Shown here: positions 25,359 to 33,532 of the stretch, piece by piece
Position numbering within the stretch: the first letter of the stretch is position 1
How the letters are laid out: the number at the start of each line of letters is the position of its first letter
DNA from: CAMCHP01 sp036835325
GTDB lineage: Bacteria; Bacteroidota; Bacteroidia; Flavobacteriales_D; Sanyastnellaceae
DNA length: 57,053 nt
Reading direction: 5' to 3'
NCBI GenBank assembly: GCA_036835325.1
Contig: DAITMF010000017.1
Span: 1-57,053 of the forward strand
Notes under the pieces: model-generated
What the model saw: only the letters and a program-made list of their open reading frames with translations
What the model was told of the DNA's origin: nothing
The model's database searches: none
Made by a program: the position numbers and the translations under genes

Positions 25359-25383
25359 GTTTTTCGCGATTGTGCATAGCCTG

Positions 25384-25405
25384 AGAACGCCTTAGTAAGG
25401 GTTCT
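25384..25405. promoter_or_regulatory. Inverted repeat upstream of the abiE promoter
   Basis: AGAAC at 25384-25388 and GTTCT at 25401-25405, 12-bp spacer. It could be a second, weaker site for AbiEi or a coincidence. Confidence 0.3.
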
Positions 25406-25410
25406 AAAAA

Positions 25411-25426
25411 TTCGTATATTTACGAA
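25411..25426. promoter_or_regulatory. Candidate AbiEi operator over the -7 box
   Basis: TTCGTA, TATT, TACGAA: a perfect 6-bp inverted repeat. It contains TATATTTA (25415-25422), a near match to TAnnTTTG, 17 nt before the abiEi ATG. AbiEi antitoxins are known to repress their own operon by binding inverted repeats. Confidence 0.55.
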
Positions 25427-25439
25427 AAAACAGAAACAA

Positions 25440-26054
25440 ATGTACGAGCGATTCAGGCAAACTTTCGAGAACGACCCTGTTGTATCGGTTTCTGAGGTTA
25501 AGAAGGCCTTTCCTGATTTCGACACGCGGAACCTGGTGAACTGGCAACGAAAGGGGTATTTGATTCGTTTGCGAAATGGCTACTATGCGTTTACTTCACG
25601 CGCACGTTCCGAACAAGATTTGTTCATTATCGCGAACAAGCTCTATGAACCTTCGTATGTATCTATGGAAACGGCGCTGAACTGGCACGGGATTATACCT
25701 GAGGGTGTGTACAGCATCGAGTCAGTGGGCACGCGAAAGACAAACGGTTTCGATACGCCGCTGGTGCGGTTCAACTACCGCAAGCTGAAGACCAACCTCT
25801 ACTTCGGTTACGACTTGGTAAAGTCGAGCTACGGAGCGTTTCGCATTGCGACGGTTGAAAAGGCGCTGCTTGATTACTTCTACTTGAACACCAATCTTCG
25901 CAGCACTGAAGACTTCGCAGCGTTACGTTGGAACGCTTCCGGCTTGGCCAAGATTGAAGTCGAACGCCTTAAACGCTTTGCAGCCGTATTCAATTCTCCA
26001 ACTGTTGAAGAAAAGGTTGAACTCATGATCCGGTACGCCCATGCTAAGTATTGA
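25440..26054 (+). CDS. abiEi: Type IV toxin-antitoxin system, AbiEi family antitoxin
   Basis: 204 aa. The N-terminal winged-helix domain (about 1-55) shows the typical LVNWQRKGYLIRLRNGYYAF element. The C-terminal AbiEi domain contains SYVSMETALNWHGIIPEGVY and FRIATVEKALLDYFYLN. The antitoxin both counteracts the AbiEii nucleotidyltransferase and represses the operon; it does not need to bind the toxin directly, hence type IV. ATG at 25440 downstream of a palindromic promoter. Its last 14 bp overlap the toxin gene, ensuring coupled translation. The pair sits between housekeeping genes (yraN and mutS), consistent with a horizontally gained defence or stability module, though no flanking repeats are seen. 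Confidence 0.9.
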   Translation: MYERFRQTFENDPVVSVSEVKKAFPDFDTRNLVNWQRKGYLIRLRNGYYAFTSRARSEQDLFIIANKLYEPSYVSMETALNWHGIIPEGVYSIESVGTRKTNGFDTPLVRFNYRKLKTNLYFGYDLVKSSYGAFRIATVEKALLDYFYLNTNLRSTEDFAALRWNASGLAKIEVERLKRFAAVFNSPTVEEKVELMIRYAHAKY

Positions 26055-26832
26055 ATCACTTGTGCAGTATTACCCTGAGCCACTTCGGGTTTTCAAACGG
26101 TTTATTCTTCGTGAGTATTTGCAATTTCGAATACTGGAGATCGTTTTTGACGGGCCTTATGCCAACAAACTGGCTTTTCTGGGAGGCACATGTTTGCGTA
26201 TCGTTCACGGAAATCAACGATTTTCAGAAGATCTCGATTTTGACAACTTTGGCCTTTCAGAAGCCAACTTTACTGAAGTGTCTGACCACATTGAGCGCGA
26301 GTTGCTGAGGGAAGGGTATGTGGTCGAAACCCGAATGGTTACCAAGGGTGCCTACCACTGCTACATTAAGTTTCCGGGATTGCTTTTTGAGCAAGGACTT
26401 TCCGGTTATGTTGAAGAGCGTATCCTTATACAATTGGACACCGAGCCGCAAGAATTCGACTTCGAACCCGAATTGTTTGTCCTCAACCGGTTTGACGTTT
26501 TCTCACGTATTCGTGTTACACCGAAAGAACTGCTTATGGCGCAGAATTGCTATGCCATTTTGAGTCGGCAACGCAACAAAGGAAGAGATTTTTATGACCT
26601 TGTTTTCTTGATGGGGATGGATGTTACACCGAACCTTGATTACCTCTGTAGTAAAGTGGGTATCGACTCAACGCACGCTTTAAAAGATGCCCTCGTTGCG
26701 AAGTGTGAACGCTTGGACATGGAGGAAATGGCGGCCGATGTCGCGCCGTTTTTATTCTCAGCACGTGACAGTAAGAGGGTTAGACTCTTTACCGAGTATT
26801 TAAAGGCCTACAATTTCAAAGCACGAGGCTAA
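26041..26832 (+). CDS. abiEii: AbiEii/AbiGii family nucleotidyltransferase toxin
   Basis: 263 aa. It has the polymerase-beta-like nucleotidyltransferase motif: GGTCLR (48-53) and RFSEDLDFD, with Asp64 and Asp66 as the catalytic pair, and Asp in IQLDTEP as the third acidic site. YAILSRQRNKGRDFYDLVFL is the conserved helix of the family. Known members transfer nucleotides to tRNA acceptor ends and cause bacteriostasis or abortive phage infection. All catalytic motifs look intact. It overlaps abiEi by 14 bp and ends 6 bp from the convergent mutS. Confidence 0.9.
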   Translation: MLSIESLVQYYPEPLRVFKRFILREYLQFRILEIVFDGPYANKLAFLGGTCLRIVHGNQRFSEDLDFDNFGLSEANFTEVSDHIERELLREGYVVETRMVTKGAYHCYIKFPGLLFEQGLSGYVEERILIQLDTEPQEFDFEPELFVLNRFDVFSRIRVTPKELLMAQNCYAILSRQRNKGRDFYDLVFLMGMDVTPNLDYLCSKVGIDSTHALKDALVAKCERLDMEEMAADVAPFLFSARDSKRVRLFTEYLKAYNFKARG

Positions 26833-26838
26833 CACCCC

Positions 26839-29469
26839 TCAACCGCCAACCATTTTCTTAATCTCGTTGAGCTTCATAAGGGCTTCTACCGGTGTGAGCG
26901 AGTTGATGTCGGTGGCAATCAATTCATCTTTGATGTTGATGAGTACCGGGTCATCGAGTTGGAAAAAGCTCAGTTGCACGCTGGTGTCGGCGGCGACCTG
27001 CTTCACACCAGCCGATAAGTCACCGGCGTGCGATTTTTCGAGCTGTTTGAGCACCGTTTGCGCCCGTTGAATCACGGCGCCCGGCATACCGGCTAGTTTG
27101 GCTACGTGAATACCAAAGCTGTGGTTGCTGCCGCCTTTTACGAGGGTGCGCATGAACAGAATGCGGTTCTCCAGCTCTTTTACCGAGACGTTGTAGTTCT
27201 GGATGCGGTTGAAGCGGGTGGCCATTTCATTGAGCTCGTGGTAGTGGGTGGCAAAGAGCGTTTTGGCACGTGATTTGGGGTGTTCATGGAGGTACTCGGC
27301 GATTGCCCAAGCGATGGATATGCCATCGTAGGTGCTGGTGCCGCGACCGATTTCATCGAGCAATACCAGGCTTCGGTCGCTGAGGTTGTTCAGGATGGAT
27401 GCCGTTTCATTCATCTCGACCATGAAGGTTGACTCTCCGCTTGAGATGTTGTCGCTGGCTCCAACACGTGTAAATACCTTGTCGACCAAGCCAATTTTGG
27501 CATGCCTTGCCGGCACAAAGCACCCCATCTGCGCCATGAGCGTGATGAGTGCGGTTTGCCGAAGTATGGCACTTTTGCCCGACATGTTGGGCCCAGTAAT
27601 CATCATGATCTGCTGCTGCTCGGTGTCGAGGTAGATATCGTTGGCGACATAGGTTTCACCAACGGGCAGGGTGTGTTCAATAACCGGGTGCCGTCCGCCT
27701 TTGATATCGAGCACGGTTCCGTCAACCACCTCGGGCCTAACATAGCCGTTTTTGATGGCGATGTTTGCAAAGGCGATGAGGCAATCGATTCGGGCAATCA
27801 GCCGAGCATTGAGCTGAATGGGCGCAACGTACTCAGCCACATCGGCCACGAGCTGCGTAAACAAGCGCTGCTCAAGCTCGGTGATTTTCTCTTGCGCGCC
27901 AAGTATTTTGGTTTCGAGGGTTTTAAGTTCTTCGGTGATGTAGCGTTCGGCCTGGGTGATGGTTTGTTTGCGAATCCATTCGGCGGGCACTTTGTCTTTG
28001 TGGGCATTGCGCACTTCGAGGTAGTAGCCAAAGACATTGTTGTAGGCGATTTTGAGCGACGGAATTCCGGTTTTCTCGCTTTCGCGTTGCTGGATTTCCA
28101 TCAGCAGGTCTTGGCTGTGGTAGGCCACTCTGCGCAGGTCATCGAGTTCAGCGTTCACACCGGCGGCGATGACTTCGCCTTTGCTGATGGCCATGGGCGG
28201 TTCTTCGTGTACTTCGCGCTTAATGCGGTCACGGATGTGGGCGCACGGATTGAGCCGGTCGCCGATGCTGCGCAGTTCAGCGTTGCCGTGTTCCAAACAC
28301 AGGTTGCGGATGGGCTCGATGGCTTCCAAAGCTGTTTTCAGCTGAATCAATTCGCGCGGATTGATGCGCTGCGTTGCGGCCTTTCCGATAAGGCGTTCCA
28401 AATCACCGATTTGCTTGACGTAACCGGTAACTTTATCGCTATACTCCGGATGGTTTACCCAAAAATCGACCGTGTTCAGGCGCTCTTCAATGGCGCGCTG
28501 TTTGCGCAAGGGGAGCACCATCCAGTGCTTGAGCAATCGGCTCCCCATGGGCGATACGGTTTGGTCAAGCACGTCGTACAGGGTAACCGCATCGGGATGG
28601 GGCGATGCAATAAGTTCAAGGTTGCGAATGGTAAAACGGTCAAGCCATACATACTCGTCTTCAGCGATGCGGCTGATAGCGCGAATGTGGCCCACTTCGC
28701 GGTGTTTGGTTTCTGCGAGGTAGTGCAACACCGCACCTGCCGCCACGATGCCCAAACCGAGGTCTTCAATGCCGAAGCCTTTCAGCGAAACGGTACCGAA
28801 CTGCTTCAGAAGCAAGTCATGGGTATAGTCATGGGTAAAAACCCAGTCGTCGAGGGTGTAGGTGTAGAAGCGATCGCCAAAGGCTTGGTTGAATTCAGCG
28901 TCGCGGTGGCGTTGGTACAAAACCTCGCTTGGCTTAAAGCCTTGCAAGAGCTTATCGACGTAAGCCAACGAACCTTCAGCCACCATGAACTCACCCGTTG
29001 AAATGTCAAGAAAGGCGACTCCGGCTGAATCTTTCTTTTGGTCAGCGACAACTGCGGCCAAGAAGTTGTTGGCCTTTACATCGAGCACCTTGTCGTTGTA
29101 CGCCACTCCCGGGGTCACCAATTCGGTTACGCCACGCTTAACAATGGTTTTGGTGGTTTTCGGGTCTTCCAGTTGGTCGCAAATGGCCACTCGGTTTCCT
29201 GCGCGAACCAGCTTGGGCAAATAGGTTTCAAGCGAATGGTGTGGAAACCCGGCGAGCTCGACATAGGCTGCGGCACCGTTTTTTCGTTGGGTCAGTACAA
29301 TGCCCAGTACCTTCGACGCCTTGATGGCATCTTCCCCGAACATCTCATAAAAATCACCAACGCGAAAGAGCAATAGGGCATCAGGATGCTGCGACTTGAT
29401 GCGGTTGTATTGCTTCATCAGCGGGGTCTCCGCCGGTGGTGTTTTGGGTGTGCGGGTGTCGGTTGACAT
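26839..29469 (-). CDS. mutS: DNA mismatch repair protein MutS
   Basis: 876 aa, normal length. The N-terminal mismatch-recognition domain contains the Phe-x-Glu motif (GDFYEMF). Connector, core and clamp domains follow, then the ABC-type ATPase: Walker A GPNMSGKS (about 627-634), signature STFMVEMNE, Walker B LVLLDEIGRGTST, and ATHYHEL. A C-terminal helix-turn-helix dimer region closes the protein. The chosen start is ATG 29469 (MSTDTRTPKTP); the upstream extension to 29529 runs through a hairpin in the leader. It detects base mismatches and small loops and recruits MutL. Confidence 0.96.
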   Translation of the reverse strand: MSTDTRTPKTPPAETPLMKQYNRIKSQHPDALLLFRVGDFYEMFGEDAIKASKVLGIVLTQRKNGAAAYVELAGFPHHSLETYLPKLVRAGNRVAICDQLEDPKTTKTIVKRGVTELVTPGVAYNDKVLDVKANNFLAAVVADQKKDSAGVAFLDISTGEFMVAEGSLAYVDKLLQGFKPSEVLYQRHRDAEFNQAFGDRFYTYTLDDWVFTHDYTHDLLLKQFGTVSLKGFGIEDLGLGIVAAGAVLHYLAETKHREVGHIRAISRIAEDEYVWLDRFTIRNLELIASPHPDAVTLYDVLDQTVSPMGSRLLKHWMVLPLRKQRAIEERLNTVDFWVNHPEYSDKVTGYVKQIGDLERLIGKAATQRINPRELIQLKTALEAIEPIRNLCLEHGNAELRSIGDRLNPCAHIRDRIKREVHEEPPMAISKGEVIAAGVNAELDDLRRVAYHSQDLLMEIQQRESEKTGIPSLKIAYNNVFGYYLEVRNAHKDKVPAEWIRKQTITQAERYITEELKTLETKILGAQEKITELEQRLFTQLVADVAEYVAPIQLNARLIARIDCLIAFANIAIKNGYVRPEVVDGTVLDIKGGRHPVIEHTLPVGETYVANDIYLDTEQQQIMMITGPNMSGKSAILRQTALITLMAQMGCFVPARHAKIGLVDKVFTRVGASDNISSGESTFMVEMNETASILNNLSDRSLVLLDEIGRGTSTYDGISIAWAIAEYLHEHPKSRAKTLFATHYHELNEMATRFNRIQNYNVSVKELENRILFMRTLVKGGSNHSFGIHVAKLAGMPGAVIQRAQTVLKQLEKSHAGDLSAGVKQVAADTSVQLSFFQLDDPVLINIKDELIATDINSLTPVEALMKLNEIKKMVGG

Positions 29470-29735
29470 AGAACAGGGAAGAGACGATATGAAATGCGAA
29501 CTGCCGTCTCTTGCGAAACGGCAGCCCACGGGGAAATCATAAAAATTCGTTACCGTGGTGAAGATACATACACCTTCAAGGGCGACGAAAAAAACCGACC
29601 CGGCTTTTTCAACATTTCATTAACAATCCGAGTAACCTGCAGCGCAACCTGTGCAGGCTGTGCAACTTTTTGGAGGGTCGAGCGGTTTGTTCACATAAGA
29701 ATTGCGTACCTTAATCAGCTGAAATCCACATTGTC
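29470..29735. other. Divergent gap between mutS and the dockerin gene
   Basis: The stretch holds the mutS-leader hairpin, a short Cys-coding-like palindromic stretch near 29637-29655 (CCTGCA and TGCAGG arms) and a -7-like TACCTTAA near 29707 for the plus-strand gene. No RNA gene or further ORF is convincing. Confidence 0.5.
29501..29524 (-). promoter_or_regulatory. Hairpin in the mutS leader
   Basis: CTGCCGT (29501-29507) and ACGGCAG (29518-29524) form a perfect 7-bp stem with a 10-nt loop, about 32 bp upstream of the mutS ATG. There is no T-run after it on the minus strand, so it is not a terminator; it may affect the mutS message. Confidence 0.45.
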
Positions 29736-30596
29736 ATGAGAATTGTTGTTACTTCCGCATTGTTGTTTTGCGCCGTCGCCAGTTGGGCACAGGGATTTGT
29801 CCCTCAAGCGGCTTTGGTCGTTGAAGAGGTGCCCATCCCTTCCGCTATTTCGAGCGAAATAGAAGCCGTTTTGGGAGCCGTACCTTCCACCTACCGTGTG
29901 TACGTTGAACTTGAAGAGAACTGGGAGCTCCAGTTCGTTTTCGGAACCTCTGCCAATCCGGCCTTTGCCAATGCGAACCAATCGTTTTACCACAACCCTT
30001 CGGGTGGTGGAAGTACACTCCAAATCAACCAAGCAGCGATTGGCACCTTACCTGCATTGGGCTTCGATAGCTGGCTAACCATTGGCCTTGAAAACAGCAT
30101 TGGCAACACCATGATTGAATTGCCCGATGAAACCATCTTCGACGAGTGGGAGGCAGGCGCCGATCTTCAGTTGGTTGATTTCTTTGGCGAAGGTTTGTTC
30201 ATCCCCACCTTCGGTCAGACCCCACAAAACTACCCCGATGCCAACGGCCGCATCCTTATTGGGCAGTTCACGGTCGGCGCACCGCTCGATGGGTGTTTCA
30301 ACCTCCAATTCAGGAAATTAAACCCCGACGGCACGATTTTCCAAGGTGGCACCGGGCCCAACGGTACCGTGAGCTACACCGATTTCTATTGCTTCAATAC
30401 ATCCACAGGTAGCGGCTGTCAAGGCGACTTAGACAATTCAGGCGGCATTACCGCCGTTGATATCCTCATCTTTCTGGCCGAGTTCGGCTGCACCGGAAAC
30501 TGTCAAGCCGATTTTACCGGCGATGGCGTCGTAAACGCGACCGACCTCGTGGTTTTGCTAAGCTTGTTCGGACAGACCTGTCCGGCGACGAACTAA
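29736..30596 (+). CDS. Secreted protein with C-terminal dockerin-type repeats
   Basis: 286 aa. A signal peptide of about 19 residues (ending SWAQ) is followed by a roughly 200-residue globular domain I do not recognise, containing a DxxxE-rich strand region. Residues about 230-283 form two dockerin-like calcium loops: GDLDNSGGITAVDIL and ADFTGDGVVNATDLV, each with Asp/Asn at the expected chelating positions and the following helix. No T9SS sorting domain follows. Dockerins in organisms without cellulosomes are known but their cohesin partners are usually unidentified. It ends 5 bp before the perfect inverted repeat at 30601. Confidence 0.8.
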   Translation: MRIVVTSALLFCAVASWAQGFVPQAALVVEEVPIPSAISSEIEAVLGAVPSTYRVYVELEENWELQFVFGTSANPAFANANQSFYHNPSGGGSTLQINQAAIGTLPALGFDSWLTIGLENSIGNTMIELPDETIFDEWEAGADLQLVDFFGEGLFIPTFGQTPQNYPDANGRILIGQFTVGAPLDGCFNLQFRKLNPDGTIFQGGTGPNGTVSYTDFYCFNTSTGSGCQGDLDNSGGITAVDILIFLAEFGCTGNCQADFTGDGVVNATDLVVLLSLFGQTCPATN

Positions 30597-30600
30597 CCGT

Positions 30601-30663
30601 CAAGAATCCTGCACATTTGGCTACATTTGGTTGATGTGCAGGATTCTTGTTTTCTTTTTTTTT
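30601..30663 (+). terminator. Very strong terminator of the dockerin gene; overlaps the next gene's start
   Basis: CAAGAATCCTGCACAT (30601-30616) and ATGTGCAGGATTCTTG (30634-30649) are exact reverse complements, a 16-bp stem with a 17-nt loop, followed by TTTTC and nine T (30655-30663). This is an excellent intrinsic terminator. The loop carries a perfect -7 promoter box, and the right arm begins with the ATG of the next gene. Confidence 0.85.
30622..30629 (+). promoter_or_regulatory. -7 box within the terminator loop
   Basis: TACATTTG is a perfect TAnnTTTG match. 4 nt (GTTG) separate it from ATG 30634, predicting a leaderless message. Confidence 0.6.
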
Positions 30664-31509
30664 CTTGGTTGGATGGATGTGGAGCTGTCTGCGCAAGGCG
30701 ATGACCAGCTCGCTCACACACGGCATTTTTCGCCCTCCGTCGGATTGGGGTGGTATACCTTTCGCGATTTCGGCACCTCACCGCTGTTTTATGACGGGCC
30801 GGGACTAAACCTCTCCTTGGGAAGCCAATGGAGCTCAACCCGCTCAGAGAGCCGGTTCAACGCCTCAACCCACTTCGCACTGACGTCAGCAAACGTGCCG
30901 CAAAGCAACTTCCTCCAAGCCGGCGGAAGCGCCTTCTTCCTCGATTTCCGAATCGACGGAGCACACCTTCGCCGATTGCGAAAACCCGCATCGGAGCGCT
31001 TGGAGGTGTTGGCCGGAGGCAGGTTTGTATCTGACCTCCTGCTTCGTCAAAACAGTGGCTTCGGCAACGCCCAAGTGGGAACCGATGTGCTGGTCAACCT
31101 CCTCGCATCGGGAAAGGTCAGCTACGACTTTTCACGGCAAAACGCCGATACCCTCAATCTGAAACTCATCCGCCTGCGGCGAAAACCAAAAACACAAAAG
31201 CTAGATTTTCAGCTGGATGTTGGTGTTTTGAATTTCAACTACCTGCCCGGCTACGCTTATGTGCACGACAGTGAGCTCACCGGTGAGCCCGGTTTGAGCT
31301 GGGCATTGGCTGATCACCGCTGGAGGCTCAACGGTTGGCGGCTCGGAACGGCGTTGGGCTACCAGCGGCAGCGCTCAAACGGCAACGCCATGCGCATTGA
31401 CTACTGCTGGGAAGCCGTGCACGCCCCCGGACGATTTAACGCGCTGCAGTTTGCCTCGCACCAAGTGCGCTTAGTGTTTATGTTCAATACCAAAAAACCG
31501 AACGAATGA
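30634..31509 (+). CDS. Predicted outer-membrane beta-barrel protein of unknown function
   Basis: 291 aa. The signal peptide MCRILVFFFFLGWMDVELSA is an unusual case: it is encoded by the right arm of a terminator hairpin, the terminator T-run (the four Phe) and dispersed-element copy 5 (GWMD). The mature protein shows alternating hydrophobic strands with aromatic girdle residues (for example WYTFRDFG, LQAGGSAFFLDFRI) and ends in FMFN near the C-terminus, as in PorP- or OmpW-like barrels, but I do not assign a family. If the ATG were instead the internal Met at GWMD, no signal peptide would remain, which supports 30634. The stop overlaps the S41 peptidase start. Confidence 0.7.
   Translation: MCRILVFFFFLGWMDVELSAQGDDQLAHTRHFSPSVGLGWYTFRDFGTSPLFYDGPGLNLSLGSQWSSTRSESRFNASTHFALTSANVPQSNFLQAGGSAFFLDFRIDGAHLRRLRKPASERLEVLAGGRFVSDLLLRQNSGFGNAQVGTDVLVNLLASGKVSYDFSRQNADTLNLKLIRLRRKPKTQKLDFQLDVGVLNFNYLPGYAYVHDSELTGEPGLSWALADHRWRLNGWRLGTALGYQRQRSNGNAMRIDYCWEAVHAPGRFNALQFASHQVRLVFMFNTKKPNE
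30650..30680 (+). repeat. Dispersed T-run/GGATGGATG element, copy 5
   Basis: TTTTC and nine T, then CTTGGTT, then GGATGGATG. Here the T-run is the tail of a terminator and the whole element is translated as signal peptide. Confidence 0.65.
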
Positions 31510-32504
31510 GGACATTCATGCTTCTTTTGGGCTTGTTTTCGCTTGTTTCGTGTGAAAAAGTGCTCTTTGAACCCGATTTGGCGAGCAGTGACCCTTATGC
31601 CAATTTCGACTACCTCTGGAGCCAACTCGATGCCCGTTACAGCTATTTTGAGCTGAAAAACATCGATTGGGAAGCCGTTCGGGTTGAGTACCGATCGCGC
31701 ATTTCTGCCAGCATGAGCGAAGAGGAGCTGTTTGACGTAATCGCCGACCTGCTCAATGAACTTCGCGACGACCACAGCAACCTCTTTTCACCGTTCAATG
31801 TGTCGCGTTACAACATTGAGCTGCAGCATCCGGTCAATTTCAATGCCCGCACGGTAGAAGAGTTTTATTTGCCCGAAGGCCGCATCACGGGTCCCTTCTT
31901 CCACGATTTCATCGCCGACGGCGAAGTGGGTTACATCCGTTACGGTTCGTTTAGCAGCACTATTGGAGCGCAGTCAATCGCGCATGTGCTTGACCGCTAT
32001 TCCGAAACGCGCGGTTTGGTTTTTGACCTCCGGGGCAATGGCGGAGGAAGCATTGTGAATGTTGCACGGCTGCTCGAGCGGTTTACCGATGAGCCGGTTC
32101 AAGCGGGGTGGTTCATCACCCGAAACGGACCGGCCCACGGCGACTTTGGCGAGCGGCAAGATTTCAGCGTGACACCTGCCGACGCAAGGCGCTACACCAA
32201 GCCGGTCATGGTGCTTATTGACCGCGGAAGCTACAGTGCAACAACCATGTTTGCTGTGGCGGCCAAGGCCTTTCCCAACCTGACTTTGGTGGGCGACACC
32301 ACCGGTGGCGGCGGCGGTTTGCCCAACGGCGGCCAATTGCCGAATGGCTGGTACTACAGGTTTAGCGTAAGCCAACTGCTCGATCTAAACGGCGAGAACC
32401 ACGCCGAAGATGGCGTGGTTCCTGATATTGTTGCCGCATTTGACTGGTCTGATCTTACCCGCGATGAGATCATCGACCGTGCGGTAGAAGAGCTGATTGA
32501 CTGA
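31506..32504 (+). CDS. S41 family peptidase, lipoprotein
   Basis: 332 aa. The signal ends in LVSC (lipidated Cys16). An N-terminal helical region with DPYANFDYLW and NELRDDHSNLF is followed by the S41 core: VGYIRYGSF, VFDLRGNGGGS, and DRGSYSATT, with the likely nucleophile Ser244. The usual Lys of carboxy-terminal-processing peptidases is absent (the equivalent strand reads GDTTGGGGG), placing it in the tricorn-like branch that uses other acid/base residues. No PDZ domain is clear. Probably outer-membrane anchored and degrading periplasmic or surface peptides. ATGA overlap with the upstream outer-membrane gene indicates an operon. Confidence 0.86.
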   Translation: MRTFMLLLGLFSLVSCEKVLFEPDLASSDPYANFDYLWSQLDARYSYFELKNIDWEAVRVEYRSRISASMSEEELFDVIADLLNELRDDHSNLFSPFNVSRYNIELQHPVNFNARTVEEFYLPEGRITGPFFHDFIADGEVGYIRYGSFSSTIGAQSIAHVLDRYSETRGLVFDLRGNGGGSIVNVARLLERFTDEPVQAGWFITRNGPAHGDFGERQDFSVTPADARRYTKPVMVLIDRGSYSATTMFAVAAKAFPNLTLVGDTTGGGGGLPNGGQLPNGWYYRFSVSQLLDLNGENHAEDGVVPDIVAAFDWSDLTRDEIIDRAVEELID

Positions 32505-32506
32505 GT

Positions 32507-33391
32507 CTATTTCAAGCCAAGGTCAACGAGACCGATGCGGCTTTCACCCTCGTAGATGAAGACTTTGTAATCGCCTTTTTCAAGTTCGTTTCCTTCGGGT
32601 ATAGTATAGAAGATACACACATCCATTTGGCTGTTGTTGTAGTCGATGGTGCGCATCACCGAGTAGGGCAGTTCGCCTTCTGCACCGAATTTGGCGGTTG
32701 CATTGCCGTCAGATGCGGGCAGCACAGTGCCATTCGGAGCAACGATGCGCATGTAGAGCTTCTTTTCGCCCGGTTTCGCAATGCGGTTTTCAACGATGGT
32801 GAAGCAGGCTTTGATCATTTCTGTTTTGCTTGCACGCGGCGTCTCAACCTGTTTGCCACTGCTGCGCAGGTTAATGGCCGTTGCCGAGAGCGAGGTTGCT
32901 TGCAACACTTGACCTGTGCTGATGATGCCTTCCATGTTTTGTTGGCGCTCGAGCAGCTCTTTGTTCTTGGTGCTGACTTCATCGACCTTGCTGCGCATCT
33001 CTTGGTTTTCGGCGATAAGCACTTGATTGAGCTGGTTGAGCGAGTCAATGGTAAACACATAACCCTTCATGATTTCGCGCAGGGTTGCGGCTTCTTTCTT
33101 CAGTTTTGATACGCTGTAATCGCGGTCTTTCACTTTTTTGAGGAGGTCGTCGATTTGCATGCGCTGATCGGCCATTTCAGCCATCAAAACGGTGTTTTCG
33201 GTTTTGAGGGTGTCGTAACTGAAGCGCAGTTTTTGCAAATCGAGCTCAAGCGCACCGCGCTCCATGTCGAGCTGGTCGATGGTTTCTGTTTGGGTTTCGA
33301 TGGTGTCTCCGCGCTTTGACAGATTGTAAGCCAGGTACGCACAGGTGAGAAGAAGGGCGATGATGATCGCCAGGTAGCCTTTGTTGCTCAT
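32507..33391 (-). CDS. Membrane-anchored coiled-coil protein, conserved hypothetical
   Basis: 294 aa from ATG 33391 (MSNKGYLAI). One N-terminal membrane helix (about 7-24) is followed by a long coiled coil (about 30-150) and a C-terminal beta domain (about 185-294) with KLYMRIVAPNGTVLP and YKVFIYEGESRIGLVDLGLK. The protein probably projects into the periplasm. I recall similar proteins as conserved hypotheticals in Bacteroidetes but know no function. A -7-like TAATTTCG lies about 21 nt before the start. It is convergent with the S41 peptidase, 2 bp apart. Confidence 0.75.
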   Translation of the reverse strand: MSNKGYLAIIIALLLTCAYLAYNLSKRGDTIETQTETIDQLDMERGALELDLQKLRFSYDTLKTENTVLMAEMADQRMQIDDLLKKVKDRDYSVSKLKKEAATLREIMKGYVFTIDSLNQLNQVLIAENQEMRSKVDEVSTKNKELLERQQNMEGIISTGQVLQATSLSATAINLRSSGKQVETPRASKTEMIKACFTIVENRIAKPGEKKLYMRIVAPNGTVLPASDGNATAKFGAEGELPYSVMRTIDYNNSQMDVCIFYTIPEGNELEKGDYKVFIYEGESRIGLVDLGLK

Positions 33392-33532
33392 GGTGAAAGA
33401 GTTTTCGTCTACGAAATTAACGGTTTGCGCAGACCTGCATTGCCTCCAAGGTGGCATGTGTAGGCTACTTCTCAACAGACGTGTGTGTTAATAAAGCAGG
33501 TGCGCAGTGTTTTCGTTTATGCGCAAAGGGGT

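Larger units (their letters stand above)
25142..25439. ncRNA. Gene-free stretch; possible small RNA ending in a terminator
   Basis: No coding frame is supported over these 298 bp. A 14-bp palindrome (TCGTCG, TT, CGACGA) lies at 25207-25220, followed by non-coding sequence with several short pairings, ending in a strong plus-strand terminator at 25325-25358. This is 184 nt after yraN, unusually far for an mRNA tail, so either yraN has a long structured 3' end or a separate RNA of roughly 150 nt is made here. I do not recognise tmRNA, SRP RNA or RNase P RNA motifs, and no TAnnTTTG box is evident. Confidence 0.3.

Noticed and set aside
26615..26640. GGATGGATG in abiEii considered as a further dispersed element
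   Set aside because: No T-run; it encodes the natural MGMDVTP sequence of the family.
27391..27410. GGATGGATG in mutS considered as a further dispersed element
   Set aside because: No T-run beside it, and it encodes conserved MutS residues (SILNNL region).
27502..29001. Long plus-strand open frame (499 codons) opposite mutS
   Set aside because: It is antisense to a clear mutS; its residues (His/Val/Phe-rich) are typical of a shadow of a codon-biased gene and it has no domain or promoter.
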